The position numbers and the translations under genes are program-made. This document shows positions 1 through 7,743 of a stretch of 10,046 nt of DNA, piece after piece (position 1 is the first letter of the stretch; every line of letters starts with the position of its first letter). This DNA comes from Alphaproteobacteria bacterium UBA1303. Lineage in GTDB: Bacteria > Pseudomonadota > Alphaproteobacteria > Micropepsales > Micropepsaceae. The stretch is taken from positions 25,833-35,878 of the forward strand of contig DBTZ01000029.1 of assembly GCA_002307315.1 (NCBI GenBank). The letters are read 5' to 3'. Under the pieces are notes generated by a model that saw nothing but the letters and a program-made list of their open reading frames with translations, had not been told where the DNA came from and did not search any database.

Positions 1-1094
<1,094 letters not shown>

Positions 1095-1098
<4 letters not shown>

Positions 1099-1901
1099 CC
1101 CCGTCGATCCTTTCCATCGTCAACCTCACCGAGGATTCGTTCTCGGACGGCGGGCTGTTTCTCGATCCCGCGGCGGCGATCGCCCAGGCGAAGGCGGAAG
1201 CGGCGGCGGGTGCGGGCATCCTCGATTTGGGCGCGGCGGCGAGCAACATCGCCTCACGGCCGGTCGCCCCGGACGAGGAAATCCGTCGCCTTGCGCCGGT
1301 GGTGGACGCCTTGCATCGCGACGGGCTGGCGGTTTCGATCGACAGCTTTTCGCCTGCGGTGCAGCATTGGGCGCTGAACCGGGGCGTAGCGTATCTCAAC
1401 GACATTCAGGGCTTTCCCTTTCCCGAGCTCTATGCCGATCTTGCCGCTTCGAAGACCAAACTGATTGTGATGCATTCGGTGCAGGGAAGGGGCAAGGCAA
1501 CAACCGTCGACGTTTCGCCCGAGGACATTCTCGGCCGCATCGTGGGTTTTTTCGAAGTGCGCCTTGCGGCGCTGACCGGGGCGGGTATCGAACGCGAACG
1601 GCTGATCCTCGACCCCGGTATGGGGTTTTTTTTGAGCAGCGATCCTCAAACCTCGTTCGAGGTTTTGCGCCGTTTGCCGGAACTGAAGCGGATGTTTGGC
1701 TTGCCGGTGCTGGTCGGAGTGTCGCGTAAATCTTTCCTAAGGAAACTTACCGGAAAGTCATCCGCCGCTGGCGCGGCAACTTTGGCGGCGGAACTGTTTG
1801 CCGCGCAATGCGGGGCGGATTATATCCGCACCCACGAGGCCGGGCCGTTGGCCGACGGCTTGACGGTTTGGCGGGGTGCAACATCCCGCAACCAGCCGTG
1901 A
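1095..1901 (+). CDS. folP: Dihydropteroate synthase of the Sul (sulfonamide-insensitive) type
   Basis: Dihydropteroate synthase joins p-aminobenzoate to 6-hydroxymethyl-dihydropterin pyrophosphate in folate synthesis, in the cytosol. The 268-residue protein has the TIM-barrel motifs NLTEDSFSDGG (10-20), SIDSF (81-85), LND (101-103), MHS (126-128), DPGMGFF (173-179), SRKSFL (210-215) and RTHE (245-248). It departs from ordinary FolP: the usual D-GGESTRPG segment is replaced by DLGAAASN (44-51), and the loop after DPG is two residues longer than in E. coli FolP as I recall it. Both traits, and blocks such as YLNDIQGFP and LILDPGMGFFLS, match recalled Sul1 and Sul2 sequences. The ATG overlaps the ftsH stop by 4 bases; eight residues before NLTEDSF-type sequence is a normal start for Sul proteins. 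No clear Shine-Dalgarno is seen, consistent with coupling. DHPS function is nearly certain; low drug affinity is inferred from sequence only. Confidence 0.95.
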
Positions 1902-1957
1902 TGAGATAAACATTAGCCTTTGTGACATATAACGACGTACGGGAACTTGAGGAAACC

Positions 1958-3304
1958 ATGAGCCGCAAACTTTTCGGAACCGACGGTATTCGGGGCCTCG
2001 CCAACGCTTTTCCGATGACGGCGGAAGTCGCCATGAAGGTCGGCATGGCGGCGGGACGGCTGTTCACCCGCGGCGAATACCGCCATCGGGTGGTGATCGG
2101 CAAGGATACTCGGCTGTCCGGCTACATGCTGGAGCCGGCGTTGCAGGCGGGCTTTACCGCCGTGGGGATGGACGTGTTTTTGTTCGGTCCCTTGCCGACG
2201 CCGGCGGTGGCGATGTTGACGCGCTCCTTACGCGCCGATCTCGGGGTGATGATCTCTGCGTCGCACAATCCGTATGTCGACAACGGCATCAAACTGTTCG
2301 GCCCCGACGGCTACAAGCTGTCGGACGAGCGCGAGGCCGAAATCGAAGCCTTGATGGAGCACGGTTACGACCAGGACTTGGCGCCGTCGCCCAAGATCGG
2401 CCGGGCTAAGCGCATCGACGATGCTCAGGCGCGTTATATCGAATTCGTCAAGTTCACCTTTCCCAGGCATTTGCGGCTCGACGGGTTGCGCATCGTGATC
2501 GATTGCGCCAACGGCGCGTCCTACAAGGTGGCGCCAACGGTGCTGTGGGAACTGGGTGCCGACGTGGTGGCGATCGGGGTGGATCCCGACGGCACCAACA
2601 TTAATTTCAAGTGCGGCTCCACTTCGGTGGAGGCGATGTGCAACAAGGTTCGCGAGGTGCGCGCCGATTTCGGCATTGCGCTCGACGGCGACGCCGACCG
2701 GGTGGTGATGGCCGATGAATACGGTCACATTATCGACGGCGATCAAATTCTGGCGCTGATCGCCCATTCGTGGCGGAAGAACGATGCGCTCAAGGGCGGC
2801 GGCGTGGTCGGCACGGTGATGTCGAACGCCGGCCTGGAGCGGTATCTCTCCGCCGAAGGGCTGGCGCTGGCGCGGGCCAAGGTCGGCGACCGTTACGTCA
2901 TCGAAGAAATGCGCCGTCTCGGCTACAATGTCGGCGGCGAACAGTCGGGCCATGTCATTCTCAACGACTTCTGCACCACCGGCGACGGGCTGATTACCGC
3001 GCTACAGGTTCTCGCCACCATTGCCGCCGAAGGCAAACCGGCCTCCAAGGCGGCGCATCTGTTCGAACCCATGCCGCAGATCCTCAAAAACGTGCGCTTC
3101 AAGCAGGGCACGCCGCTGGAGGACCAAGCCGTCAAAGCCTGCATAGCCGATTGCGAGAAGCGGCTGGCGGACAAGGGGCGCGTGCTGGTACGCAAGTCCG
3201 GCACCGAGGCTCTGATCCGCGTCATGGCGGAGGGCGAAGACGAGAACCTGGTCCGTCAGGTGGTCGACGAGATCGCCGCCGCGATCGAAAAGGCCGCCGC
3301 TTGA
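1958..3304 (+). CDS. glmM: Phosphoglucosamine mutase GlmM
   Basis: GlmM converts glucosamine-6-phosphate to glucosamine-1-phosphate, feeding UDP-GlcNAc for peptidoglycan and lipopolysaccharide. The 448-residue product matches the family's usual ~445 residues. All four alpha-D-phosphohexomutase signatures are present: the phosphoserine loop ISASHNP with the catalytic serine at residue 102, the metal loop DGDADR (243-248), the sugar-binding GGEQSGH (326-332) and the phosphate-binding RKSGTEALIR (412-421). I chose ATG 1958 over the GTG at 1922, because TGAGGA sits just upstream with about 5 bases of spacing and the protein then begins MSRKLFGTDGIRG as the family does; the 12 extra residues from GTG look non-coding. 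It lies 56 bp after folP, probably in the same transcript, and its stop overlaps the thiD start. Confidence 0.98.
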   Translation: MSRKLFGTDGIRGLANAFPMTAEVAMKVGMAAGRLFTRGEYRHRVVIGKDTRLSGYMLEPALQAGFTAVGMDVFLFGPLPTPAVAMLTRSLRADLGVMISASHNPYVDNGIKLFGPDGYKLSDEREAEIEALMEHGYDQDLAPSPKIGRAKRIDDAQARYIEFVKFTFPRHLRLDGLRIVIDCANGASYKVAPTVLWELGADVVAIGVDPDGTNINFKCGSTSVEAMCNKVREVRADFGIALDGDADRVVMADEYGHIIDGDQILALIAHSWRKNDALKGGGVVGTVMSNAGLERYLSAEGLALARAKVGDRYVIEEMRRLGYNVGGEQSGHVILNDFCTTGDGLITALQVLATIAAEGKPASKAAHLFEPMPQILKNVRFKQGTPLEDQAVKACIADCEKRLADKGRVLVRKSGTEALIRVMAEGEDENLVRQVVDEIAAAIEKAAA

Positions 3305-4080
3305 AAAAGCTGCTCATCATCGCCGGGTCGGATTCGTCGGGCGGTGCCGGTATCCAGGCCGACCTCAAGACCGCCTGTGCCTTCGGCGTCTACGGCATGA
3401 CCGCCATCACCGCGGTCACCGTGCAGAACACCTTGGGCGTTGCCGATTTTCAGGCGATCGCTCCCGATGCCGTCTATGGCCAGATCGAGGCGTGTCTGAC
3501 CGACATCGGTGCCGACGCGATCAAGACCGGCATGCTGGCGAACGGCGCCGTTATCGAGGCGGTGGCGTTGGCGTTGGAAAAATTCGCCGCCGGCATTCCG
3601 TTCGTTCTCGATCCGGTGATGGTGGCGACCAGCGGCGATGCGCTGATCGACGATGCGGCGGTGGAGATCATGGTGGAAAAGCTGTTTCCGCTGGCTACCC
3701 TCGTCACCCCCAACCTGCCGGAGGTCGAACGCCTCACCGGCATGACCGGCGACGCCGTGGCCGCAGGGCAGCGGCTGATGGAAATGGGTGCCAAGGCCGC
3801 GCTGATCAAAGGCGGACACAAGAGCGACGGAGAGATCGAGGACGTACTGGTATGGTCGGGCGGCGCCGCCATATTTTCCCATCCGCGCCTGGACAGTCGC
3901 AACACCCACGGCACCGGTTGCACCTTGGCCTCGGGTATTGCCTGCGGTCTGGCGTTCGAGCAGACCTTGCCCTATGCGGTGCGCCGCGCCGGCGATTACG
4001 TACACGAGGCCATCCGCACCGCGCCGGGTTTCGGCAAGGGCCACGGCCCGCTCAATCACTTCGCCAAGCCGCGCGGGTAA
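3301..4080 (+). CDS. thiD: Hydroxymethylpyrimidine / phosphomethylpyrimidine kinase ThiD
   Basis: ThiD phosphorylates 4-amino-5-hydroxymethyl-2-methylpyrimidine and then its monophosphate, giving HMP pyrophosphate for thiamin synthesis. Starting at TTG 3301 gives 259 residues, the normal family size, opening MKKLLIIAGSDSSGGAGIQA, the substrate-binding start of ribokinase-fold ThiD. Further motifs are KTGM (75-78), DPVMVATSGD (104-113), TPNLPE (136-141), IKGGH (169-173) and the anion-hole GTGC (204-207). The frame stays open upstream inside glmM, but that stretch is low-complexity Arg/Gly-rich shadow sequence. The TTG overlaps the glmM stop by 4 bases (TTGA), so initiation probably depends on termination of glmM; AAAAGG upstream could serve as a weak Shine-Dalgarno. 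It converges on the YkgJ-type gene with only 10 bp between stops and no visible terminator hairpin. Confidence 0.96.
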   Translation: MKKLLIIAGSDSSGGAGIQADLKTACAFGVYGMTAITAVTVQNTLGVADFQAIAPDAVYGQIEACLTDIGADAIKTGMLANGAVIEAVALALEKFAAGIPFVLDPVMVATSGDALIDDAAVEIMVEKLFPLATLVTPNLPEVERLTGMTGDAVAAGQRLMEMGAKAALIKGGHKSDGEIEDVLVWSGGAAIFSHPRLDSRNTHGTGCTLASGIACGLAFEQTLPYAVRRAGDYVHEAIRTAPGFGKGHGPLNHFAKPRG

Positions 4081-4090
4081 GCTTTCGCGC

Positions 4091-4462
4091 TCAGATGTTC
4101 CAGGTCGAGGCGACCATTTCGTCGTCGCCTTGGGTTTCGCGCTCGTTCTTGAGAAAATCGTAATAGCCGCAGCGGCCGGTGGGATAGGCGCGGCAGATGT
4201 ACATGCGCGCCTCGTAAACCGAGCATTTGCGGGTTTCGGTGTCGAAGAAGCGACAGATCTTGCCGAAATGCTCGTCCGTCTTGCGGCGGATTTTATACTC
4301 GCCGCCGTCCTTGGGATCGCCCTTGGTGACGAATTTCTTTTCGGCTTCGGCGAACGAAATGCCGAAATGCTTGGCCAGCCGCTTCAGATCGCTCTTTTTG
4401 ACCGGAATGATGTGATAGGAACAGCAGTAACCGGGACACTTCTTACAATTATACGATGGCAC
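4091..4462 (-). CDS. YkgJ-type cysteine-cluster protein, function unknown
   Basis: A 123-residue protein of the YkgJ/UPF0153 cysteine-cluster type, presumed to bind zinc or an Fe-S cluster; no defined role is known to me. It has eight cysteines: C6, C9, C13 and C14 in the N-terminal C-x2-C-x3-CC cluster, then C70, C80, C90 and C98 in the pattern ICRFFD-(x)-KCSVYE-(x)-ICRAYPTGRC, which is the family hallmark. There is no signal peptide or membrane segment, so it should be cytosolic. The start must be GTG 4462: an in-frame stop lies five codons upstream (4475-4477), and the first metal-ligand cysteine is residue 6. GAAGG about nine bases upstream can act as ribosome binding site. It follows purA on the same strand after 63 bp and may be cotranscribed. 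Family call is good; metal identity is unknown. Confidence 0.88.
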   Translation of the reverse strand: MPSYNCKKCPGYCCSYHIIPVKKSDLKRLAKHFGISFAEAEKKFVTKGDPKDGGEYKIRRKTDEHFGKICRFFDTETRKCSVYEARMYICRAYPTGRCGYYDFLKNERETQGDDEMVASTWNI

Positions 4463-4525
4463 GATACGACGCCTTCACATGGTTCAAGTGTTGCTACACG
4501 CCCGCGCGATTCGGTTCAAGCCAAG

Positions 4526-5812
4526 TCAGTTGAGAAACGGGTCGTGGACCAGAATGGTGTCCTCGCGCTCGGGGCTGGTGGACAGCATCGCCACCGGCGC
4601 CTGGATCAGTTCCTCGATGCGACGGACGTATTTGATCGCGCCGGCCGGCAGAGCGGCCCACGAGCGCGCGCCGTGGGTGGATTGTTTCCAGCCCGGAACG
4701 GTTTCGAACACCGGCTTGATCCGCGCCTGCAGCACCGCATCGACCGGCAGATGATCGAACGGCTGGCCGTCCAACTGGTAACCGACGCAGATCTTGATCT
4801 CGTCGAGGCCGTCGAGCACGTCGAGCTTGGTCAGCGCGATGCCGTCGACGCCGCCGGTCAGGATGGTCTGGCGCACCAGCACGGCATCGAACCAGCCGCA
4901 GCGACGCTTTCTGCCCGTCACGGTGCCGAATTCCTTGCCCCGCTCGCCGATTTTTTCGCCCACGGCATCTTTCAGTTCGGTGGGGAAGGGGCCGTCGCCG
5001 ACCCGGGTGGTGTAGGCCTTGACGATGCCGAGCACGTAACCGATTTGGCGGGGACTGATGCCCGATCCGGCCGCCGCTTGCCCCGCCACCGTGTTGGACG
5101 AGGTGACGAAGGGATAGGTGCCGTGATCGACGTCCAAAAGCACCGCCTGGGCGCCCTCGAACAGGATCTTGCGATTTTGCCGCCGCACTTCGTCGAGCTT
5201 GCGCCACACCGGGCCGATAAAGGGCGTCACCCGCGGGGCGATCTCGGTCAGTTCCTTCAGCACCGCTTCGATAGTCAGTTCGGGCTGGCCCATGCCGCGG
5301 CGCAGCGCGTTGTGATGGGCCAAAAGCCGTTCGATCTTGCCGGGCAGAGTGTCCGGGTTCATCAAATCGACGGCGCGGATGGCCCGGCGACCGACCTTGT
5401 CTTCGTAGGCCGGGCCGATGCCGCGCTTGGTGGTGCCCAGCGCCTGCACCCCGGTTTCGCGCGCCGTGTCGAGTTCGCGATGCAGCGACAGGATCAGCGC
5501 CGCATTCTCGGCCACGATCAGGCTGTCCGGGGTGACGGTGACGCCCAAAATCTTCAACCGGTCGATCTCGGCGACCAGCGCGTAAGGGTCCACCACCACG
5601 CCGTTGCCGATAACCGACAATTTGCCCGGCCGCACCACGCCCGAAGGCAGCAGCGAAAGCTTGTAGGTGACGCCGTCGATCACCAGGGTATGACCGGCGT
5701 TGTGGCCGCCCTGAAAGCGCACCACCACATCGGCGCGGGCGCTCAGCCAGTCGACGATCTTGCCCTTGCCTTCGTCGCCCCACTGGGCGCCGATCACCGC
5801 CACATTCGCCAT
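4526..5812 (-). CDS. purA: Adenylosuccinate synthetase PurA
   Basis: PurA catalyses the GTP-dependent condensation of IMP with aspartate to adenylosuccinate, the first committed step to AMP. The 428-residue protein is full length. It shows the N-terminal GAQWGDEGKGK phosphate-binding loop (8-18) with catalytic Asp13 and His41 (GGHNAGH), the TTKRGIGPAY segment (127-136), GTYPFVTSSNT (231-241), the IMP/aspartate loop VTGRKRRCGWFDAV (298-311), the guanine-recognition TKLD (328-331) and C-terminal STSPERED (411-418). The ATG at 5812 gives the standard start MANVAVIGAQWGDEG; the ribosome binding site is weak (GGGA about ten bases upstream). A candidate promoter and a hairpin lie in the leader. In many alphaproteobacteria hisZ precedes purA; here it does not, and lpxB is divergent instead. 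Confidence 0.98.
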   Translation of the reverse strand: MANVAVIGAQWGDEGKGKIVDWLSARADVVVRFQGGHNAGHTLVIDGVTYKLSLLPSGVVRPGKLSVIGNGVVVDPYALVAEIDRLKILGVTVTPDSLIVAENAALILSLHRELDTARETGVQALGTTKRGIGPAYEDKVGRRAIRAVDLMNPDTLPGKIERLLAHHNALRRGMGQPELTIEAVLKELTEIAPRVTPFIGPVWRKLDEVRRQNRKILFEGAQAVLLDVDHGTYPFVTSSNTVAGQAAAGSGISPRQIGYVLGIVKAYTTRVGDGPFPTELKDAVGEKIGERGKEFGTVTGRKRRCGWFDAVLVRQTILTGGVDGIALTKLDVLDGLDEIKICVGYQLDGQPFDHLPVDAVLQARIKPVFETVPGWKQSTHGARSWAALPAGAIKYVRRIEELIQAPVAMLSTSPEREDTILVHDPFLN

Positions 5813-5833
5813 GTCGTTCTATCCCGGTTTTTA

Positions 5834-5857
5834 GCGGCCCGATTCCTGTGGGGCCGC
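5834..5857 (-). promoter_or_regulatory. Perfect 7-bp inverted repeat in purA leader
   Basis: GCGGCCC (5834-5840) and GGGCCGC (5851-5857) are exact inverted arms around a 10-base loop. The element lies between the candidate purA -10 and the purA start, ending 22 bases before the ATG. There is no T-run after it on either strand, so it is not an ordinary intrinsic terminator. It could be an operator for a dimeric regulator or an mRNA hairpin affecting purA translation or stability; which one is unknown. Confidence 0.5.
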
Positions 5858-5862
5858 CTGGG

Positions 5863-5892
5863 GTTATAGCGGGGGGAAGCGGGCCGGAGCAA
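5863..5892 (-). promoter_or_regulatory. Candidate sigma-70 promoter for purA
   Basis: Read on the minus strand, TTGCTC (5892-5887) and TATAAC (5868-5863) are separated by 18 bases. They match the -35 and -10 consensus at 4 and 5 of 6 positions. The -10 ends 51 bases before the purA ATG, which would give a leader of about 45 bases. Seen in sequence only; no transcript evidence. Confidence 0.5.
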
Positions 5893-6150
5893 AGCTTTGT
5901 CGCAGTTTTTTCCGCGCAGATTGCCGCTTAAGAGCAATGGCCGCGGCCCGGTGGCGGGCAGGGCGGCTTGCCCATGCCTTTTGTCCAAGCGGCCCGCCGA
6001 TGCGGAGAGGTCATTTTATCATTTTTTAGCAATATGTTATGGAAATTTCTACGGGCGGCTTACCACCGTAAGCTCGAATGTGTCGACCTCCTCTTTTGGG
6101 CCGGGTATTGGTGTAGAGTTCGAATTGGCGGGCGAAAGCGGCTTGAGGAT
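5893..6150. other. Spacer upstream of lpxB with AT-rich core; no gene seen
   Basis: This is the remainder of the divergent purA-lpxB spacer. The part around 6010-6060 is clearly more AT-rich than its surroundings, with a run of T's near 6020-6026, as expected for a promoter region, but I could not fix a convincing -35/-10 pair for lpxB. The lpxB reading frame runs open back to 5968, yet that upstream stretch has atypical composition and does not resemble the LpxB family. Confidence 0.45.
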
Positions 6151-7314
6151 ATGGCGAACCCATTGCGTTTGATGATCGTATGCGGCGAACCGTCGGGCGA
6201 CCGGTTGGGCGCGCAGTTGATGGCGGCCTTGCGGTCCGAAACCGGCGGCGCGGTGGAATTGTCCGGCGTCGGCGGCGAGGCGATGGCGGCGTTGGGTTTC
6301 GAAACCCTGTTTCCCCTCGAAGCCACTTCGGTGATGGGGATCGCCGAAATCCTGCCGCGCATTCCCGAAATTCTGAAATTGATCCGCCGCACGGCCGATT
6401 TCGCCAAAAAAACGCGGCCCGACGCGGTGGTGCTGATCGACAGCCCGGAATTCACCCAGCGCGTGGCCAAGCGCATCCGCAAGGTGGCGCCGGACATCAA
6501 GCTGATCACTTACGTCGCCCCCCAGGTGTGGGCGATGCGGCCGGGCCGCGCCAAGGCGATGGCGCAATATCTCGATCTGATGCTGGCGCTGTTGCCGTTC
6601 GAGCCGCCGTTCTTCGAGAAGTACGGGCTGAAATGCGTCTTCGTCGGCCATCCGGCGGTGGAGCGGGCGGCGTTGATGACCGGGGCCGAGGCGTTCCGGG
6701 CGCGCCGCGGCATCGCGGCCGATGCCAAACTTCTGTTGGTGCTGCCGGGCAGCCGGGGCGGCGAGGTCTCGCGCCTGATTGCCGATTTTCGCGCTGCGGT
6801 GGGGATGGTGGCCAAGCGGGTGCCCGGATTGGTGTGCGTGCTGCCGGTGGTGCCGCATGTGGCGGAAAAGGTGAGGGCGGCGTGCGCCGATTGGCCGTGT
6901 CCGCTGCATTTGATCGAAGACGAAGGCGAAAAGTTCGCCGCCTTCGCCGCATCCGACGTCGCGCTGGCCGCATCGGGCACGGTGACCACCGAAAGCGCGC
7001 TGTCGGATACGCCGACCGTGGTGGCCTACAAGGTCAGCAGGCTTACCGCTGCCATCGTCCGCCTGCTGATTAAGGTGAAATACGCCACCTTGACCAATTT
7101 GATTTTGGACCGCGAGGCGATGCCGGAATTCATTCAAGCAAACTGCACGCCGGAAAATCTGGCGGGCGCGGTTGAGACGCTGTTGTGCGATCCGGCCGCC
7201 GCCGCCGCCCAGCGCGCCCTCTTGCGCGAAGCGATGGCGAAGATGGGCCTCGGGGAAATGAGCCCGTCCTTGCGCGCGGCCCGCGCGGTGCTGGATTTTG
7301 TGCATACGGCTTAA
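6151..7314 (+). CDS. lpxB: Lipid-A-disaccharide synthase LpxB
   Basis: LpxB is the peripheral membrane glycosyltransferase that joins UDP-2,3-diacylglucosamine and lipid X to form the lipid A disaccharide. The 387-residue product is close to E. coli LpxB (382). Family motifs are GEPSGDRLGA near the N-terminus (12-21), SVMGIAEILPR (60-70), IDSPEF (96-101), YVAPQVWAMRPGR (121-133), LLPFE (147-151), VGHP (165-168), LPGSRGGEV (198-206) and SGTVTTESAL (275-284). The start at ATG 6151 fits the family (MANPLRLMIVCGEPSGD), although GAGG at 6145-6148 is only two bases from it; an in-frame open stretch back to 5968 is not family-like. lpxB is often clustered with lpxD, fabZ and lpxA; here it stands alone between purA and the ars operon, so some of that cluster should be elsewhere in the genome. 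Confidence 0.97.
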   Translation: MANPLRLMIVCGEPSGDRLGAQLMAALRSETGGAVELSGVGGEAMAALGFETLFPLEATSVMGIAEILPRIPEILKLIRRTADFAKKTRPDAVVLIDSPEFTQRVAKRIRKVAPDIKLITYVAPQVWAMRPGRAKAMAQYLDLMLALLPFEPPFFEKYGLKCVFVGHPAVERAALMTGAEAFRARRGIAADAKLLLVLPGSRGGEVSRLIADFRAAVGMVAKRVPGLVCVLPVVPHVAEKVRAACADWPCPLHLIEDEGEKFAAFAASDVALAASGTVTTESALSDTPTVVAYKVSRLTAAIVRLLIKVKYATLTNLILDREAMPEFIQANCTPENLAGAVETLLCDPAAAAAQRALLREAMAKMGLGEMSPSLRAARAVLDFVHTA

Positions 7315-7343
7315 AGCGGCGGAAGGGGGTGTTGCAACCGGTC

Positions 7344-7372
7344 TTGACGTCTTTAATATTTCGATATATCTA
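7344..7372 (+). promoter_or_regulatory. Candidate ars operon promoter
   Basis: TTGACG (7344-7349; 5 of 6 to consensus) is followed after 17 bases by TATCTA (7367-7372), with TATATC two bases upstream as an alternative -10. The region is AT-rich against a GC-rich background and ends 23 bases before the arsR ATG. The GGAG at 7386-7389, six bases before the ATG, is the arsR ribosome binding site. Confidence 0.6.
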
Positions 7373-7377
7373 GAAAT
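7358..7377. promoter_or_regulatory. Candidate ArsR operator, 20-bp imperfect palindrome
   Basis: ATTTCGATATATCTAGAAAT matches its own reverse complement at 16 of 20 positions, with perfect ATTTC/GAAAT ends. It covers the candidate -10 of the ars promoter, the usual position for an ArsR-family dimer that blocks RNA polymerase until As(III) or Sb(III) binds. A second, outer inverted repeat, CCGGTCT (7338-7344) and AGACCGG (7388-7394), is almost concentric with it. The operator role is inferred from position and symmetry. Confidence 0.55.
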
Positions 7378-7395
7378 ACAGAACCGGAGACCGGA

Positions 7396-7743
7396 ATGAC
7401 CGATGATGCCGAACTGGCCCGCTATGCCGACATGCTCGCGGCGATGGGAACGGAGCCGCGCCTCAAAATCGTGCGCCTGCTGCTGTCCGCCCATCCGGAC
7501 GGGATGGTGGTGGGCGAGATCGGCGACGAACTCGGCATCCCCAACTCCACCTTGTCCCATCACCTCGACAAGCTGAAGAACGAAGGGCTTATCGTCGTAA
7601 AACGCGAAGGCGTGTTCCTGCGCTATCTGGCGAACCACCAGGGGCTGCAAGATCTGCTGGCGTTTCTCTATGCCGAATGCTGCACCCGCAACCGGGTCGT
7701 CGAGCCCAAGAAAGTCACCTGTTGCAAAAAGGGACGGCCGTGA
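7396..7743 (+). CDS. arsR: ArsR-family arsenite-responsive repressor
   Basis: A 115-residue winged-helix repressor that should hold the ars operon off until As(III) binds. The DNA-binding core is at about residues 37-80, with the recognition part PNSTLSHHLDKLKNEGLI (49-66) and wing VVKREGVFLRY (67-77). It lacks the ELCVCDL cysteine motif of plasmid R773 ArsR. Instead it has C95-C96 and C109-C110 near the C-terminus; the first pair aligns with the C95-C96 sensor site I recall from Acidithiobacillus ArsR, whose third ligand is C102. The start is ATG 7396 with a good Shine-Dalgarno. The stop overlaps the GTG of the next gene (GTGA), so translation is probably coupled. Arsenic sensing is well supported by the neighbours; the exact ligand set is inferred. 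Confidence 0.95.
   Translation: MTDDAELARYADMLAAMGTEPRLKIVRLLLSAHPDGMVVGEIGDELGIPNSTLSHHLDKLKNEGLIVVKREGVFLRYLANHQGLQDLLAFLYAECCTRNRVVEPKKVTCCKKGRP

Noticed and set aside
1922..1957. GTG 1922 as the start of glmM
   Set aside because: It adds 12 residues not seen in GlmM, and the ATG at 1958 has the proper TGAGGA site and the family N-terminus.
4481..4520. Two copies of GGTTCAAG in the purA-YkgJ spacer, resembling tRNA T-arms
   Set aside because: Eight bases is too short, and no acceptor, D-arm or anticodon arm can be built around either copy.
3938..5869. Open frame of 643 codons on the plus strand antisense to purA and the YkgJ-type gene
   Set aside because: It lies opposite two confidently identified genes, its translation is low-complexity (His/Arg/Ala/Gly-rich) with no recognisable domain, and long antisense frames are expected in GC-rich coding DNA.
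5968..6150. A 61-residue N-terminal extension of LpxB
   Set aside because: The open frame continues upstream, but LpxB proteins start near MxxPLxxxxxxGEPSGD, and the extension looks like AT-rich promoter sequence read as codons.
6049..7650. Open frame of 533 codons on the minus strand opposite lpxB and the start of arsR
   Set aside because: It is the antisense shadow of LpxB and ArsR; the translation is His/Arg/Gln-rich without motifs and would run through the ars promoter.
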